Source of the DNA: Otis tarda
Lineage: Eukaryota > Chordata > Aves > Otidiformes > Otididae
Length of the DNA: 64,000 nucleotides
Assembly (NCBI GenBank): GCA_026413225.1
Contig: CM048552.1
Location: 81,383,001-81,447,000, forward strand
Direction of reading: 5' to 3'
The notes below the pieces were generated by a model. The model saw nothing but the letters and a program-made list of their open reading frames with translations, was not told where the DNA came from and did not search any database. The position numbers were made by a program, and so were the translations under genes. Positions within the stretch are counted from its first letter, which is position 1. The number at the start of each line of letters is the position of its first letter. Below, one piece after another: positions 1-14,020 of this stretch.

Positions 1-1032
1 GTTTATCTCCCTTGGAGTGAGCTGTAGACTATTTGGTATCACACTTCAAAGTTTAAATTGCAAACTTCAGGGACTTGGCTATCTCAAAGAATATTAACTC
101 AGCTACCTATCACACTAGTTAAAACACACAGACAAATCCTGATGAGATGTCAGCTACAAGCACAAGCTAGATCGTAATCCTGAGCTGAGCAATTTCTTTA
201 GTAAAACACAGAATAAGGTGTTTCTTTTAAGTACCATGAAAATTGTAGTTGATTTAAAAAAAAAACCCAGACTCATTAGGAGCCTCATCACTAGTAGTTA
301 GCTGGTAATAATAACATGAGCCACATGACATGAAGCACAGCCTACTGCATTGCTTATCCTCTGCTCTTGCCCCTCTCTAGCCTCTCCTGTATGGATGGGG
401 CTGGAGCTGAAGCTGTTGCAGATGCAGATCCTTGGTGTAGTGTTGCATACGTCCACCACCACGTCTCCGTGGAGTTTCAGATGGGAGACATGCAGTTTTT
501 GCTCTGAAGTTAATTCCTTTTGATTAAATGTTTGGAGGAGGTAGCGGTAGCTGAGAACTCTTTAATTTGTGTTGGTGGAAAGCAATTCCCAGCCTTTTTC
601 CTGTGATGTTCCATGTGCCACGCTTAGGTGATTCTGGGGGACATCTGACCACCTCCACTTAATCCAATTAAATGAAGGCAGACAGACCAGTCAGTCCCTG
701 GGCTCACTTCTGGATTATGATCACTTTTTGTAAAGGCTGTGGGAAAGATTCGCTATCTGGCGTGCATTTGTGACACTAATCTTATATCTAGTATAAGAGC
801 ATCAGGTTTCTTTGGCACTGGATGTACCTGGTGAGTGCTAGAAGTCAGAGTTGAGGCTTTGCTCATGCTGTTTTAAGAGTGTGTCTTCAGTGAGCTGCGT
901 GCACACTTTTACCCTGATGCACCTGGAAATTAAAGACAACTCCAGAACAAAAAGGCCTCTGAGGAAAAGGAACTTAAACATTCAAAATAAATACAAATAC
1001 AGGGGCCTAGTCTCTTTTTCTTTCTTTCATTC

Positions 1033-1048
1033 TTTTTTTTTTTTTTTT
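1033..1048 (+). repeat. T16 homopolymer run
   Basis: Sixteen uninterrupted T residues follow a pyrimidine-rich lead. It could be the reverse of an old poly(A) tail, but no retrocopy is recognisable beside it. It is best treated as low-complexity sequence prone to length change. Confidence 0.9.
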
Positions 1049-4000
1049 GTAGTTGACAGCACCGCTGTTGTGTTGGCTCACCCAATACAATGCCTGTTTG
1101 TGATATGAAGAGACTGTGAAAATCTTTAGCTGAACATATGGTTTTCATTTGGTTTTATGGCATCTTGTCCTGTCTCATCTTGTTTTGTTTCATGTCTTAA
1201 TCCACTTAGTACTATTGAGATTATTTTACCAAGACAAGGATAATTGAAGCGGAAAAGTGGCTTTACATCACATTATGTTCATTTATAAGCATTTGCTTTA
1301 CTCCCACCTCCTTGTTCTTCTTCCCTTGCTTGTCTGACAGAGGGTTTGTCCAGCCTCCAGCATGACTCCTTTGGCTTGCCTTGACATCTGCGTTTCAGAA
1401 CTATTTATCCCATGCAAGGGGAAGGTTGTTTCTGGGTATCTTTCCAACGAAACTCCTGCTGAAGCTATGTTGAGAGCAGCTGGCACTTTTTAGCTTTGGG
1501 CTCTGTGTCAAGGCTTGTCTATTAGCATTTACAAGGGATGTGCAGATTTTCACTGATGTAATTGTGTTGGTTTAGCTTTTGGAGTGTTTTACAAGTGGTT
1601 ACTAAAAGGTATGGTGCCTGTTATTCACATTGATCATCACTTGTTATATGGTAGGTTGTGTGGGGGGTGTGTTATTTAAAAGCAGAGGCATATCTGTCAC
1701 TGAAGTTTCATTACTTGTCCAGTTTCTTTCAATTAATACTGAGGTTTAGCCTTTTTATAACAAATGGTAAAAATAATGTCTGCCTTTGTTTAATGTACAT
1801 CTTTTGCTGTACACAAACCCTGTCTTCAATATTTGTGGGGCTTTTGTCATTCCCTCTTTCCTCCTCTCATCCTCTGCCCACACAAATCCTGTAAAGAAGC
1901 TGATCAAATCTGACTTCTCATATGCTGCAAGTACCAAGCTCCAATCAGGAAAGTTAAAAAGTGGGGCTACTAGGCAGTCTACTAGAGATGTGTGAAAGCT
2001 TGGTTTCTGGAAAGGTCTCCAGAGTCTATTGTGAGATATCACTGGCCAGTGTGACACAACAGGTTTTGATGATGACAAGCATCCTCTTCTCACAGAAGGT
2101 CCCCGTCAATAAAGGAACAGACCAGATAAACAGAAACTGCTGACCTCAGAATAGGAAAGACCCTAACCTTGTTTTTAAAGAAAGAAAAAAAAAGAAAAAG
2201 ATTGGATGGGGCAGCACACTTTATTTCCCTTGGTAAAAGATTTTCTTAATTCCTCAAGTTCCTGTGTAGTCAAAACATCCCCAAAATTGTTATTTATCAT
2301 TGGTGATACTGACTAATAGCATTCCTCAAATCCGCTCTTGGTAATGCATATAATAGCTAAAGGCAATACAGGCAGTGCATGTGATGCTGCTCTCTTGCCA
2401 CTCTTGTTCTGTAGGCTAAGAGTTGTTGAAAAAAGCAATCTTCTGAATACCATTTTAAAGGACTGATGAGATTCTGCACTTGTATGTATCCCAAAAGACC
2501 CCTAAATAATTTCCTTACCTATATGGATGTGTTTGATTCCTAGCTTCCTGTTGAAAGGCATCTGCTTTTATACAAAGGTTAGTTACAAAAAAACGCTGTG
2601 TGAAAAAGGTGTGTTAGCTCCTCCCTTCCATTGGGATAATCTGGTGGGATGCACGCTGTGTGTCTCATGATAGGGAAGAGGCTGCACAACCGCTTCTTTC
2701 ACCACCCCTGCCCATCAAATTAATTGTGACATCTCAATCTTTTAACCCTAGATAAAACAAGACTTGCTTTATATCTTCATTGTGGTTTAACATGAGTCAG
2801 CTAGTAAGTTATCTAATGTGAACACCTCCTTCTTTTGTTTGCGGTTGGTTTTTTTCGTTTGGCTTGGTTTCTAAAGCAGCCATTCTCTGAAACACTACAT
2901 TTCATTCATCCTCTTGTGTCCACAGAACGGGCCACAGCCGTCACGCAGGGCTGTTCTGACATGCCCCACATGTTTCAAACATAGAGCTAGGAAGGGGAAA
3001 GATGACTTTGTTTCCTCGACTGATGTATTTGTTATGAATAGTTTAATTGGACTTCACTGCAAAAACTGGCAGAGTCACTGTACTGAAGATGGATGAGGGA
3101 GCTGGATTGTTTGTGATCTGTCTGGGCTGGGACTGAATTAACTAGACAGACTAAGGGAGTTGTTATCACCCTTCTCATCCTTCATCATCATTTCCTGGCT
3201 ACATGATGGAGAACGTAGTTCATTGGTGAATCCCTAGCATACACTGTGCTGCACTTCTCTATGCTGGTGAACAGGGTGAATTAACTTCTCTAGGGCATCC
3301 TCCTTAGCTTTAGGAAGAAATAGCTCTTCATACATGCACAGATATTCTCCTGCATTTATGTTACTACTGGGTTGCATGTGCAAAGGGACAGGTACTGTGG
3401 CTCAGACATACATCCTCACCAAAAAGTTGTTTGGGAGGTTTAAGCACCAAGCCTTCTGAGTGTGATAAAATCTGAGCAAATAGGTAGCAGTGCAGCTTAG
3501 TGTACCTTGCTCTGAAAACATAAAAAAGCAAAATAGAAGATGAATCTCCCCAAACTAAAATGCACAAAGCAACTGTAAATTATCATAGGTATCAAAGAAG
3601 ATGTGCCCTTCTCCAGCACTATCAAAAACTGCTTTTGATTAACTATACAGCAGCAGTATAGTCACCTCAGCATTCTGCTGAGTGAATTTAACTATAATTA
3701 AAAGAGATTCAAGAAAAGAAAAAGAACAGAGGAAAATATTCTGTACCATTGCTTTGCATCTTATTCAAGTGTTAGTTAGATGCTGCCATTCTGTAGCAGC
3801 ATTTTGTGCTGCTGTAATTGACTGTGCCAAGTAGATGGCAGCAAAGAATCCTTTTAAGAGGAAAAATAAAAGGAAAGAGACAGTCTGCCAAAGCATGGCA
3901 GGGTAATGAGCTGAAACCAGAGTATAAAGGAAGGCACTGGCAACTGAGAGCATCCTAGAACTGCTACATAAGTGCATCAGATCGTGCAGTGCAATGCTGC

Positions 4001-4153
4001 AGGATGATCTAAGTTTTCACCTAACAGAGTTAATTCAGTTGATTAAATCTTCTATGTTTGTATGGTTTTGGAAATGGAAAAGAGTATACAAAGCTTCCTC
4101 CCAGCAGCTAGCTTTAGATCCACAAGGACAATACTATTAGAAAATATCTAGAG

Positions 4154-4400
4154 CAGTGATTTTCAATTTATTTTAGTTGCAGCCCTTAACAACTTTTCAT
4201 GCAACAACTTTTCACACAAGATTACAAAATCTTGTAATATATGAAATATACTGTGAAAGGGTTTGCTGCTCTTAGGTACATCTTGCAGCACTGGACTGAA
4301 CCGATGCACTGTGTCAGCCTCTGGAGGAGCCTCTCTCTTCTTATTAACTATAGAAGGACTATGTGAAGACAGGTCTGCTCTGTCTGAAGCCACTCATTGT
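4154..4400. mobile_element. Possible fossil hAT-type DNA transposon
   Basis: The left edge begins CAGTGATTTTCAAT, which resembles the terminal CAGTGGTTCTCAA motif of hAT/Charlie-type elements (recalled, not searched). It continues into a partial match to the usual GCAGCCCTTAAC-like segment. Inside are a 14-bp near-direct repeat (CAACAACTTTTCA, near 4188-4215) and a small palindrome around 4221-4238. No matching right terminal inverted repeat or 8-bp target duplication was found, and no transposase reading frame remains. This is weak evidence and may be coincidence. Confidence 0.2.
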
Positions 4401-4486
4401 CGGAAAAAAAAAAAAGAAGAAGAATAAATATATAATTTACTATCCTAATCGTTCACTCTAATAATGATCTACACTTCCCATGAATT

Positions 4487-4488
<2 letters not shown>

Positions 4489-4534
<46 letters not shown>
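4489..4534 (+). repeat. (AC)23 dinucleotide microsatellite
   Basis: This is a perfect uninterrupted AC repeat of 46 bp, the longest clean microsatellite in the window. At this length and purity it is likely to vary in length between individuals. It lies in gene-free sequence just after the AT-rich segment at 4403-4440. Confidence 0.97.
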
Positions 4535-4537
<3 letters not shown>

Positions 4538-7500
4538 ACTGCCGCCATCCCTCTCCTTTCCTGAAAAGGAACAACTTGCTTACAGACTATCTAAATGCAA
4601 ATTTTTAGTTATCTAATGAATAATATTGGGCGGGTGGGGAGAAGAAGGTTACCCTACTTTGTTTTTCTCATTTGTTTGTTTTCTCTTTTGTTTGGCCTTA
4701 CTCAGATCAGACATAGGACACTGTAATCACTTGGATAAGAAGTTCTTTTGGCTAGTCATGATGTTTTACAATATATATTAAGCATACATTAACTCTTCCT
4801 GAACTATGTATACTTAAAGGTGACCCTGCTATTTTCTCAGTGCTCTGTAGCGTGACCGATTTGTCTCCATACAAAGTCAGTCTGGCAAGAGGCATAAAGA
4901 AGGGCTGAATGGAGATTCAGAGATTAGACTAGGTAACTGCAGACTGAGGCTTGGATAATATCTTGGGTTATTACTTTCTTACTTAGAAAGATATATTTGA
5001 CAACTACATGTGGGAATCTGGATGAAAATGCCATGCACCCCGCTGAGGAAACTTTCTGAGCAAGGAGTGGATGGAGTGGTTCAAGAGGACTGAGAAAAGC
5101 AGATAAAGAAGAAAAGTGTCTATTGTCTAACACAGATAATATTCAGTCCAGAAATAGCTTTGTGGATTATGCATGGGGTTTTATTTTTGCATGATTTGTA
5201 TCTTAATGATGTATTGCGTCATTTCAATGTCTCTTTATAATATTGGAGTATTCCTTTTCTTCACAGGATAATTAAACACAGTAGCTAATTAGTACCAAGT
5301 GAAATACTCATTTTTTTCCCTCTAAACACTTGCACATTTATGCTGTAGCAATACTAGTAACAACTGGTCTAATATACTATTATTTGATTTAGAGAAGAAA
5401 ATATCTCAGTCATCATTAAGAGACAAGTGCTTTAAATGCTCTAAAAAACCTCTACTGTTTTATTTCACATCAAGTTAGTTCATCAGCAGTACTATTGGTC
5501 TAATGTTGTTATTGCTACTAATAAAAAATAATTAAATAATAATACTTTTTAAAAAATGTAATGTTCTGGTTGGCACTTCATATTTCAAACTGCACTGTTA
5601 AAAATGGCAAATTCTTTAAAGCAATTTTCTTCAATGACATTTTCTGAGCTCTGCTAAACAAAACCAAAGGGAAACTGGTTCCACAAACTAGTTTCATTCC
5701 TAATTTGAACAAAGACAAATTTCAAAACTTAATCAGAAAATTGAAATCCACATTTCAATCAGCTCTAATAACAAATCTCTACAGAGTTATTTATTGTACA
5801 TCTAGTTTATATCATCCCTTCGTGCTTTTTTTCTCACAGGAGAGCTGCAATAAACGTATCACTTGTAAAATGTCCTCAGATCTTCACTGGAATTTGGTAT
5901 GATAATATATAAAATACAAGCAAACCTTTTGGATTTTAGTAACAAGCACAAACTTGGTATAAATTGCTTTGAATATCTGAAAGTTTTATCATCTCTTCCC
6001 TTTCTGCTGAGGAAATTGAAACAGCAGGGATCGCCAGGAGGATGGCAGAGCTGAGTACAGAAAGCAGGCATCATGACTCCCAGGTCTTCGTGTTTCTTGG
6101 TCAAGTGGTTACAGTAAAGGTAGTGAAACTAAATGGACCATAAGGAAGCTTTTATTTAAACACAATAGCTCGAGAAATGAATAAGAAACATATTCCAATT
6201 TGGAGAAGGTGCTTTAGAGTTAAATAGATTCAGGAGCGATGCACATGAAATCTTTCCTCTTTAAAAAGATTTATGTTCGTGGTATTGAGCTTTTAAAACT
6301 CATGTCATAGTATTAATAACCCCTACTGGGATCCAAGGCTTTAGTGGTAAAAATAAACTGTGTTCAACACAGTGCTATGAAAGTGTTTGTTAGATGAACA
6401 ATGGGGAAAAAAGAACTAAATCAAGCAGACATTAATCTGGCATTTCAAGCAGATCAGACAAAGCAATGCATTTTATTTTATATTTTATTCATGCTACTGC
6501 CTTATCCTCTCCCCATCTCTGCTTAGAATATACAAATGATTGAGTCACAAAAGCTCTGCTTCCAGGCAATCTAACTCACAGCAACAAGCAGAACAATTTA
6601 AAAAAAAAAAAATCTGTTAAAATATTAATCTAGAAAAGCAAAATGCCTTCCTTACAGAATCTGGAAGAATGGGGCTACAAGGGCACAAGATGCCCCAGTC
6701 CAAGATATTAAATTGTACTCTGAGAATGCAGTGCAGTTTGTGGTAGCTGGAAGTCGCCAAGACCTATACCTACACATAATCACAGACAGTGCAGTATTTA
6801 ACTCTGTTTCTGTTACTCTGAACTCATAGCAAAAATTGAAACAGTACCTTTATCTGCTGTTTCCTTTTGAGGCCTAGTACCAAGATATTTTAGCATCTTG
6901 CATACAATGAGGCTTTTTTAAGCCTCATTTTTTTTTCTTGATATACAGATTTTTTAATTTTTTTTTTAATGCCTGTAATAATAAGGTTTGGGCAGGTTTT
7001 TTTTGAGTTCTGTGTTGAGCTATCTCCTTTTTTTGAGCTGCCAAAGCTACCACTAGGCATGGTTTTAAAGTCTCAGTTCTAAAAATCATGTCCAAGGTTT
7101 AACTTTTGTTAATATTTCCGCTGAAATAATAAGACAAGTTTTACCTAGCTTTCCTTAGAGCCCTGCTGGGACATGCATATCCATATATGTATACTGTCTC
7201 TCCTGTGGAAATTCCTTTGAATTTTGGAAAGAATGATGTAAACAGGATTTTTCTCACTTTTTGCAAAATGCTGGAAGTCTGCTTGCTTGGGTGCAGGCAC
7301 AGATTTTATTCTTGCAAAACAGAGATAGTCTTGCTTATTTATAGCAACCTACCTTTTCAGAAATAATTTAGACCTTGAGCCAACAGACATTTAAATCCAC
7401 ATGAACTCATACCTAGCTGTACAGTTTTAGCTAATATACTTGTAAAGGTTCACAGGTTTTGTTTGTCAGGAAGAGCATATGTCAGAAAAATGTCTGCAAG

Positions 7501-10500
7501 TCTTCATGTGTATTTTTACATCATTCCCAAACTGCTCTGGCTTTAGTAAATACAGCTAAGAAAATAAACTTTGAGGGACTATATTCACATATTGAGCGTG
7601 TTTTTAGAATTTTCCTCTGCTTTAAATTATCTGCAGCTTTAAAAAATGTTTCTTAAAAGCTGGCGCAACATATCTGAAAATGGTAGGGAGCTGAAGAAGA
7701 AAAATGATTCTGGAAGTAAACAATTTAAAAAATTCCTATTCTCTCATGTTCCATTTGAGGATTTTTGTAAAGCAGATTGATTAATCCTCCTGTCACATTT
7801 ATGAGGCTGATGTATTTTAAGATATTCATTTTCCAGAGGAAGAAACTAAGGTTTAAATAAAACAAAGCAAACAGTCAAAAATAACAACTAGATACTTCGC
7901 CTCCCCACTCACCACACAAAAGTTTCTTCTTCTGTGCTCAGGAATGATCAAAGCTGTGGCTAATAGTCAGACAGGGTATATTAGAAGCAATTAATTACGT
8001 GGGCATGCTAACCCCGAGGGCATATTTTCATCACAGCACAGAGATAATGTTACTCTGCAGGCCCAAACACTGACAGCACATCACTAGAGAAATGCAAGAT
8101 GTGCTGCTTTGGAAACAGAAGAAAGCTTGAGGAGTACGTCTCCCCCAGTAAACTGACAGACTCCTTAGTTAACCTATGTAACTAAACAGCAGAATCCTTA
8201 CTAAAATATTTAATGCTGCATGTACCTAATGTACACTTAGAAACCACTGCTGTGTATATGCATTTTTGCTTTACTGTAGTATGATGTAAAATGCTAGTTT
8301 TCCTTAAAGATCATATGCAGTAGGTTTTTAAATTCCTTTTTCATATGGCTTTGAACTTTGTAGCGATGAATACAGAAGGCATATATTTTCACTGCAGTTT
8401 AAAGTCATGGCAGGAGTGCTCTTTTTTCTTCCCTCAGAAGTCCCAGGAACATTACGTTAGATTTTCCTTCCTTTCCTCCTTGGACTGCAGCATTTCACAG
8501 ATGCACTCTGAATCCTCACATTTTTACTGAAGCAATAGTGATGATAAGCATTCAGCGGTGGTACAAGTTCATGCATGTGAATTCAATCTTGAAAGTAGTA
8601 TGAATGAATAGAGACAAACTTAATTTTAAACATTTTAACAACTCTTCTCTCAGTTACTCATATTTCTTTCATTGTTAACATGATACTAATTCTCTACTCT
8701 TCCATATTAACATTTCAAGTGTAAGATGCTAGGATAATCTTGTAGTATACTAGTTTTAAGTAGATGAAGCCAGAATGTTTTAATGTAAAATCGAGATACA
8801 TTTTGCTTGGTTGATTTATTTTTTTCCTTTTTTTGTTTGTTTGTTTTATTTTATTCCTTTCTGCTTACCTCAGAAGATCAATTTATTTTTTCTTTTTTTT
8901 TCCCCAGTTCCCTTTAAGAAAATCTTAATGTTCATAAAAGAAACAATAACAAAATGCCACAGAAACCATATGAAATTCTGCTGAAGAAAATGTCATGGTA
9001 GGAATACAGTGAATAATGATGACTTGATGTTTCAAAGCCCATGCCAGATGACTGGTAGGGATGAAGACTGTGAGGAGCCCAGGAAAAGAGAGGCTACTGT
9101 TGCCAAGTAAATTTCCCCTTCAGAGTGAAAAGCTGCCTTCCATTAGAACTTCCCTTCCTTTCTGCCTAATGATGAGGAGCATTTAAACAATGTTCTTTTA
9201 ATACTGTGGAGGTCCCATAAATGTAGGACATTTGTGTATGTCCTGTAGACTCATATCCCCTGCTCTTCACTCCACCATTACAAGAAAGGTTTCAATGACA
9301 CCCTGTCATCAGCGTACAAGGCTGCTCAGACACATCTTTTTCTTTTGCTCAATACTTCTGTGCCGCTGCCTTCTGACCCAAACTGCTCTCAGCAGCTAAA
9401 CAGGAAAGCTGAGTCATGCAATGTGTTTTCCTTCTGAGGGGTAAGCAATTGTTTTCTCATAGTTCTTTCAAAGCTGAATGATAAATAACCCTCCTTTTTG
9501 CATCAGACCCCACACCTTCAGGAAGGAGAGCTGTTGGCCTTTTACATTGCAGATTTTAAGGGGGATGATTTCTAAGCCATATATTGCAAAGCTAGACCTA
9601 GCTGTGATCTCAACAAGAAGAAGTGGATAGAGATGGGGTGTTCCACCCATGTCGGATAATAATGTCAGTCCAGCAGCTATCCCAGGTGAGGTCTAACAGC
9701 TTCCATGGGTCTCTTCAGGATCTCCTCCCCAAACTAAATTTGTACCACTATCTTGGCTCTTGTTAAATTTCAGCTTATATACTGATAATTGAAAATCTTC
9801 CCCTTGGCCGCTAGGCAGAACAAAACTCCTTTGGACGCAGCCCTTCAAAACATCACCTATTTTGCTCTCAGAATTGAAACCTACTCACTCCCATTGGTAT
9901 GTTCAGTGCTAAACCGGGAAGAACACTAAATTATTTTCAAAGCCTAAGTTTAGCCTCCCACTTCTCAAAACCTTACAATTTTTGAAAATTTTGGAAGGCA
10001 GTAGAGAATGTTACTTGAAATCCTCCTGACATCTTTTTATATGTTGTAATGCTATAAAAAACTATCTAACAGATGCACCATACTACCTTAAATAATGGAT
10101 CTTTATATACTTTCAATGAAGCAGTAGCATCAGTTGCAGATATTAAACTTCACTCTCAAAACAGAAACCTTTCTCCCAGTGCTAAATACCCCTGCCACAT
10201 CCTGCAACAGATTCACTGTGCTGTCATGCTGGACCACTTTCTATCTCTCTGTCCAAAACACCCAAAAGAGAGAGGCTTTTCTTCAACCTGCCTTCTTCAC
10301 GGTTCTCCAGCAAAAAAAAAAAGGTAAGGTAGTGACTTGTCTCCCCTCTCTCAGTAGCAGCAAAGTGGAGTGGTTCAACATGACCTGTACGTTAATTTGC
10401 TCCCTCTGTCTTTCTGTATGATGATGGACAAGCAAATTTACCATTTTCTCAAGTTTCCCCTCTTTTTCACATGTACAAACAACTTATTTTTATGTAAGAA

Positions 10501-13500
10501 GGATGGGGTGGTCATTCTCAGTAACCAATTACAAAATCACAAATCACAAAAATACAAAATTACAAAATGCAGTTTGGAGTTCTATTTTGTTTTATTTTGC
10601 TTTGAATTTTTTACATTTCTAAGTACTAAAACTCAGCCTAGAATCACATACTGAGAAATCTCCTGTGGCCTTGTCTGTACAGTTTAAAAGGTAGAGCCTG
10701 ATAACCACCACAATTATCAGTAAATGTGTTTCTAGTCCTATACACATTCCGCAAGAGCCATGCATCCTGATAGCCCAAAAAGCACTCAGCAAGAAAGTAT
10801 TTATGTATAGAGGAGGCTGATACATTACTCTCTACTTGTCAAATGAGAATGGCTATTCAGTGCCTTGCTATGCATTGCCTACTAACAACTGGCTTGTGTT
10901 ACCTTAGTCAAGGTTTGACGCATGTTGACTTGATGTGCCATCCTATCAACTTCTGTTACAGCAGAACGTTTTAACAAGAAGTAGTCAGACTGGGAGGTCA
11001 AGTAACAAAGCTCATTGCAAAACTGACCAGCATCACTGGAAGCTGAAGAGATGGGAGGATTTAGTAGACAATGGCATTGATGAAAGTCCTCACATATATG
11101 ACTTTCTGAGCTATTTCTGACTCAGTGCTCTTTTACTTCGTGTGTGCACATGATGGCCTGAGATGGAAATGAAAAACATCACCTTGTCTTGCTTGCTTTA
11201 TGTCTCAAAATCAATCTCAAAGCCATTGATGCTTATGCTACAATAAATAAATATTCTTTATTCCTAATGCAGTATTGACTACCCCTAGGACCTCTCCCCT
11301 CTTCCTTCCCCATCCCATCCCTCCAAAATGTACTTGACTTCAGAAGATAAGAGCTTAACCAGACTTTGTGCAGCACTAGAAAAATTGCCATCAAGTGTAT
11401 ATAAATAAAATATATAGATACCTGTTGAGGAACAACACCCCCTTCTGCAGGTATATTTCATTGTCTAACTAGTTTAAACAGAGATGAATTTTTAATACCT
11501 AAACTAGATCTTTTATTAATTCATATCACCTAACCATTCTGTAGTAACTGAATGCAGTAGTACAGAAGAGAATGAAGCAGCTGGTTTGGAATGGAGCTAT
11601 CATTACATGCTATCAACAATGTTTTCTGAAGGCAAGATAATGATTTGTCAATATGATACAAAAAATTGCTACTAGGCTAAGAAAAAAAAGATCCTAGGTA
11701 GCATGTGAGAAATAAATATTTATAACCGTAGCTATTATCCCATTGAACTGAGAAGGTCATGTCTGTGATGCAATATGTAGGATTTAAATATTTATATATA
11801 TATATATACTTTCTCTCACTGTGTTTCTGTGGAGTGATAATTAAAAAGACATAACAAAACCATCCAGTCGTCTCTTCAATATCTTAGTCCAACTGTCCAA
11901 ATTACTACTGGTACTTGAGCTTTCTGATCTTTGTCTCAGTTGCACAGTTGATTGGATATGGTTTCTCCCTCTTCTTCTAGTCATCTTATTTTTCATTTTT
12001 GCCAGTTCAAAAACAGAGCACTTTGAAAGAGAATAGCCAAAACAGCTGAGAGGACGATTGGATTCTGAAAAATTGAAAACTGAAAAACCTTTGACCCTCA
12101 TTTTTTTTTGACAAATTATTTCTGCAATTCTGCATAATTAGTAATTTAAGGTTTGTTTTTGTTAAACTGTATCTATCTCAGTTCAGCTACATTTACTATA
12201 TTCGGCACAAGGACTGCATATTTTATTGAAATGAAAACAATGAATGAATGAAACTTATCAGAGCAATTTAAGCTGCCTGAAAATTTGACTCCTTAGGTTC
12301 AATCATTTTTTACTAAAGGATTTTACTTAGTTAAGTTCTTCACGCAGTCCAGGGTTTCGAATGTTGGGATGTGTAGAATGTGATCTAAGCTAGCAACTGT
12401 GATATTGTCTCATTAAAGAAAAGTAAATTACGAGCAGTGCTGTTTCAGGGTGTCTCTTAAAACACACACACCTTTTCACTGATTTAAGGGATTGTTTTTG
12501 TCAATAACAAAAGGACGGTGATCTATTCAAACACGTTCCCTTCTCTGTTTCTTCTTACTGAAGATTTAGATTGGGCAAATGCTGGGAAGAAACACCTCCA
12601 AAGACAAAGGAATTACATAAATCTTCTCAAGAAGGCTACTTGAGAATCAAAGCCACAAAACTGAAAGGTATTAAACCAGAACAAAAACATGCTTTTTTTT
12701 TTTTGTCCTTTATTCATCAAGTTCATCACCATTTTTGACCACAGGAAAAAATAAAAACATTGTTTTCTCTGTAACATAACCCTGCTGTAACCTTTGCCAA
12801 CTGGTTGCTTTTATTTGAGCATCTTTTAGTGCGTTCAGAGTCCCTGCAAGCAGGATTATACTTTTCAGTAAACATCAATCATTTATTGGCTAACGCTCAA
12901 AGTAGATAGCTAGAACTAATGTGGTACTAGGCTAAGCACTAGTATGCCTACCACTCCCATGCAGGCTGTTCTTGAGTCTGCTGGCTGGGTAGCTGACAAT
13001 CCAGTTGGAAATTGTTGGCCTGTGCTAATTAAACAGGATCACCCTTATTCTTGCTGAGTTGCCTTCTGACTTCATGATGTTTTATCTTCAGGTCTGACAC
13101 TTTCCATGTTGTTATTTTTTTCTCTTGACTCATTACCACCAGCTCAATTTCACTTCAGTCTTTACTTATCTTGCATGGGATGCTTTTCTGCAGCTCAAAA
13201 AAAAAAAATTATTTTTTCAAAACTTGCCAAGGTTATAGAGCCTGTGCTTCTCAGAAGGGGACTAATGGTCGGGAATAGGTGACCTCCTGTACTGTAGATC
13301 ATGCAACAGCCATTTCTTCTGGAACTTTATAGGTGTTTTGCAGCCTGGTAATTAATAATATTTACTGGATAATTGGGTTTTAACCCTGCTTCTAGTGGTT
13401 TACTAAGAGTTTGTCACACTTTGAATCCTTTTGCTGACACGCTGAAAGTCCCTACTCATGCCAAGGCAGTTTATGGCAAGGATTACACCAGGAAGAAATG

Positions 13501-14020
13501 AGAGTAAGGAACAGAAGATATTTAAAGGAAGAGGCTGTGTTATCAAACTGCACAAACATAAAACATCTGCACACCTAAGAAATTCATATGACCAAATGAG
13601 ATATAGAAAAGACAAACAGGAAATCAGATTAATGAACTTCTTAAATACTTTCTCTTTTGTATACAAAATTGTAGTAGAACTCAGTATTTCTTATATGGAT
13701 CTGGATTTTTTTTACACTAATTTGTATCTTTGCTAGCGGAAGTACTTCAAATTGGCAAGAGCAGTTAGCCCTTGAACGATTTTCCTACTGACTCACTCCC
13801 TGCTAGTTCCACCAGACTCATCTTTCTTGGCAAGCGTCAAGCAAGACATCTGCTATATCTTCTCTTTTTGCAATTCACTTTAACTGTCTTTTGTGCTAGT
13901 ATTTACTCTTGTTTGTCCCTGGTTTTACAATGGGATTGCAAATACTACAAATAACTGAGAAGGGGCTTTCAAACCATCTTGCAGGGCCTGCTAGGCCTCA
14001 CAGATTTGATGCCAGTACAC
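4535..14020. other. Gene-free AT-rich stretch
   Basis: About 9.5 kb without a recognised gene. It contains T-rich tracts (about 8817-8858 and 8883-8903, the second ending in a CCCCAG acceptor-like motif), A-rich simple sequence near 10530-10568 and many AATAAA-like motifs expected in AT-rich DNA. Several 60-95 codon open frames exist on both strands but look random in composition. Parts are C-rich over G on the plus strand; 10141-10200, for example, has 20 C and 4 G. Confidence 0.6.
11793..11808 (+). repeat. (TA)8 microsatellite
   Basis: A short perfect TA repeat follows the direct AT-rich words TTTAAATATT. No function is implied. It could be mistaken for a TATA box but has no CpG island or exon beside it. 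Confidence 0.85.

Larger units (their letters stand above)
1..4488. other. Intergenic or intronic DNA, no gene recognised
   Basis: This stretch is AT-rich with short homopolymer runs. Open frames are at most about 110 codons, overlap one another on both strands and resemble no family I know. I see no convincing exon with paired splice sites, no CpG cluster and no RNA gene. A T16 run and a possible DNA-transposon fossil are listed separately. Confidence 0.6.

Noticed and set aside
3977..4015. Short imperfect hairpin (AGATC...TGCAGTGCAATGCTGCA...GATCT) resembling a microRNA precursor
   Set aside because: Its paired length is about ten base pairs with bulges, too short for a precursor, and the arm does not match a known microRNA beyond a chance seed-like word.
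8883..8907. Polypyrimidine tract ending CCCCAG, a possible splice acceptor
   Set aside because: No open exon or consensus donor follows at a plausible distance. T-rich tracts are common in this region.
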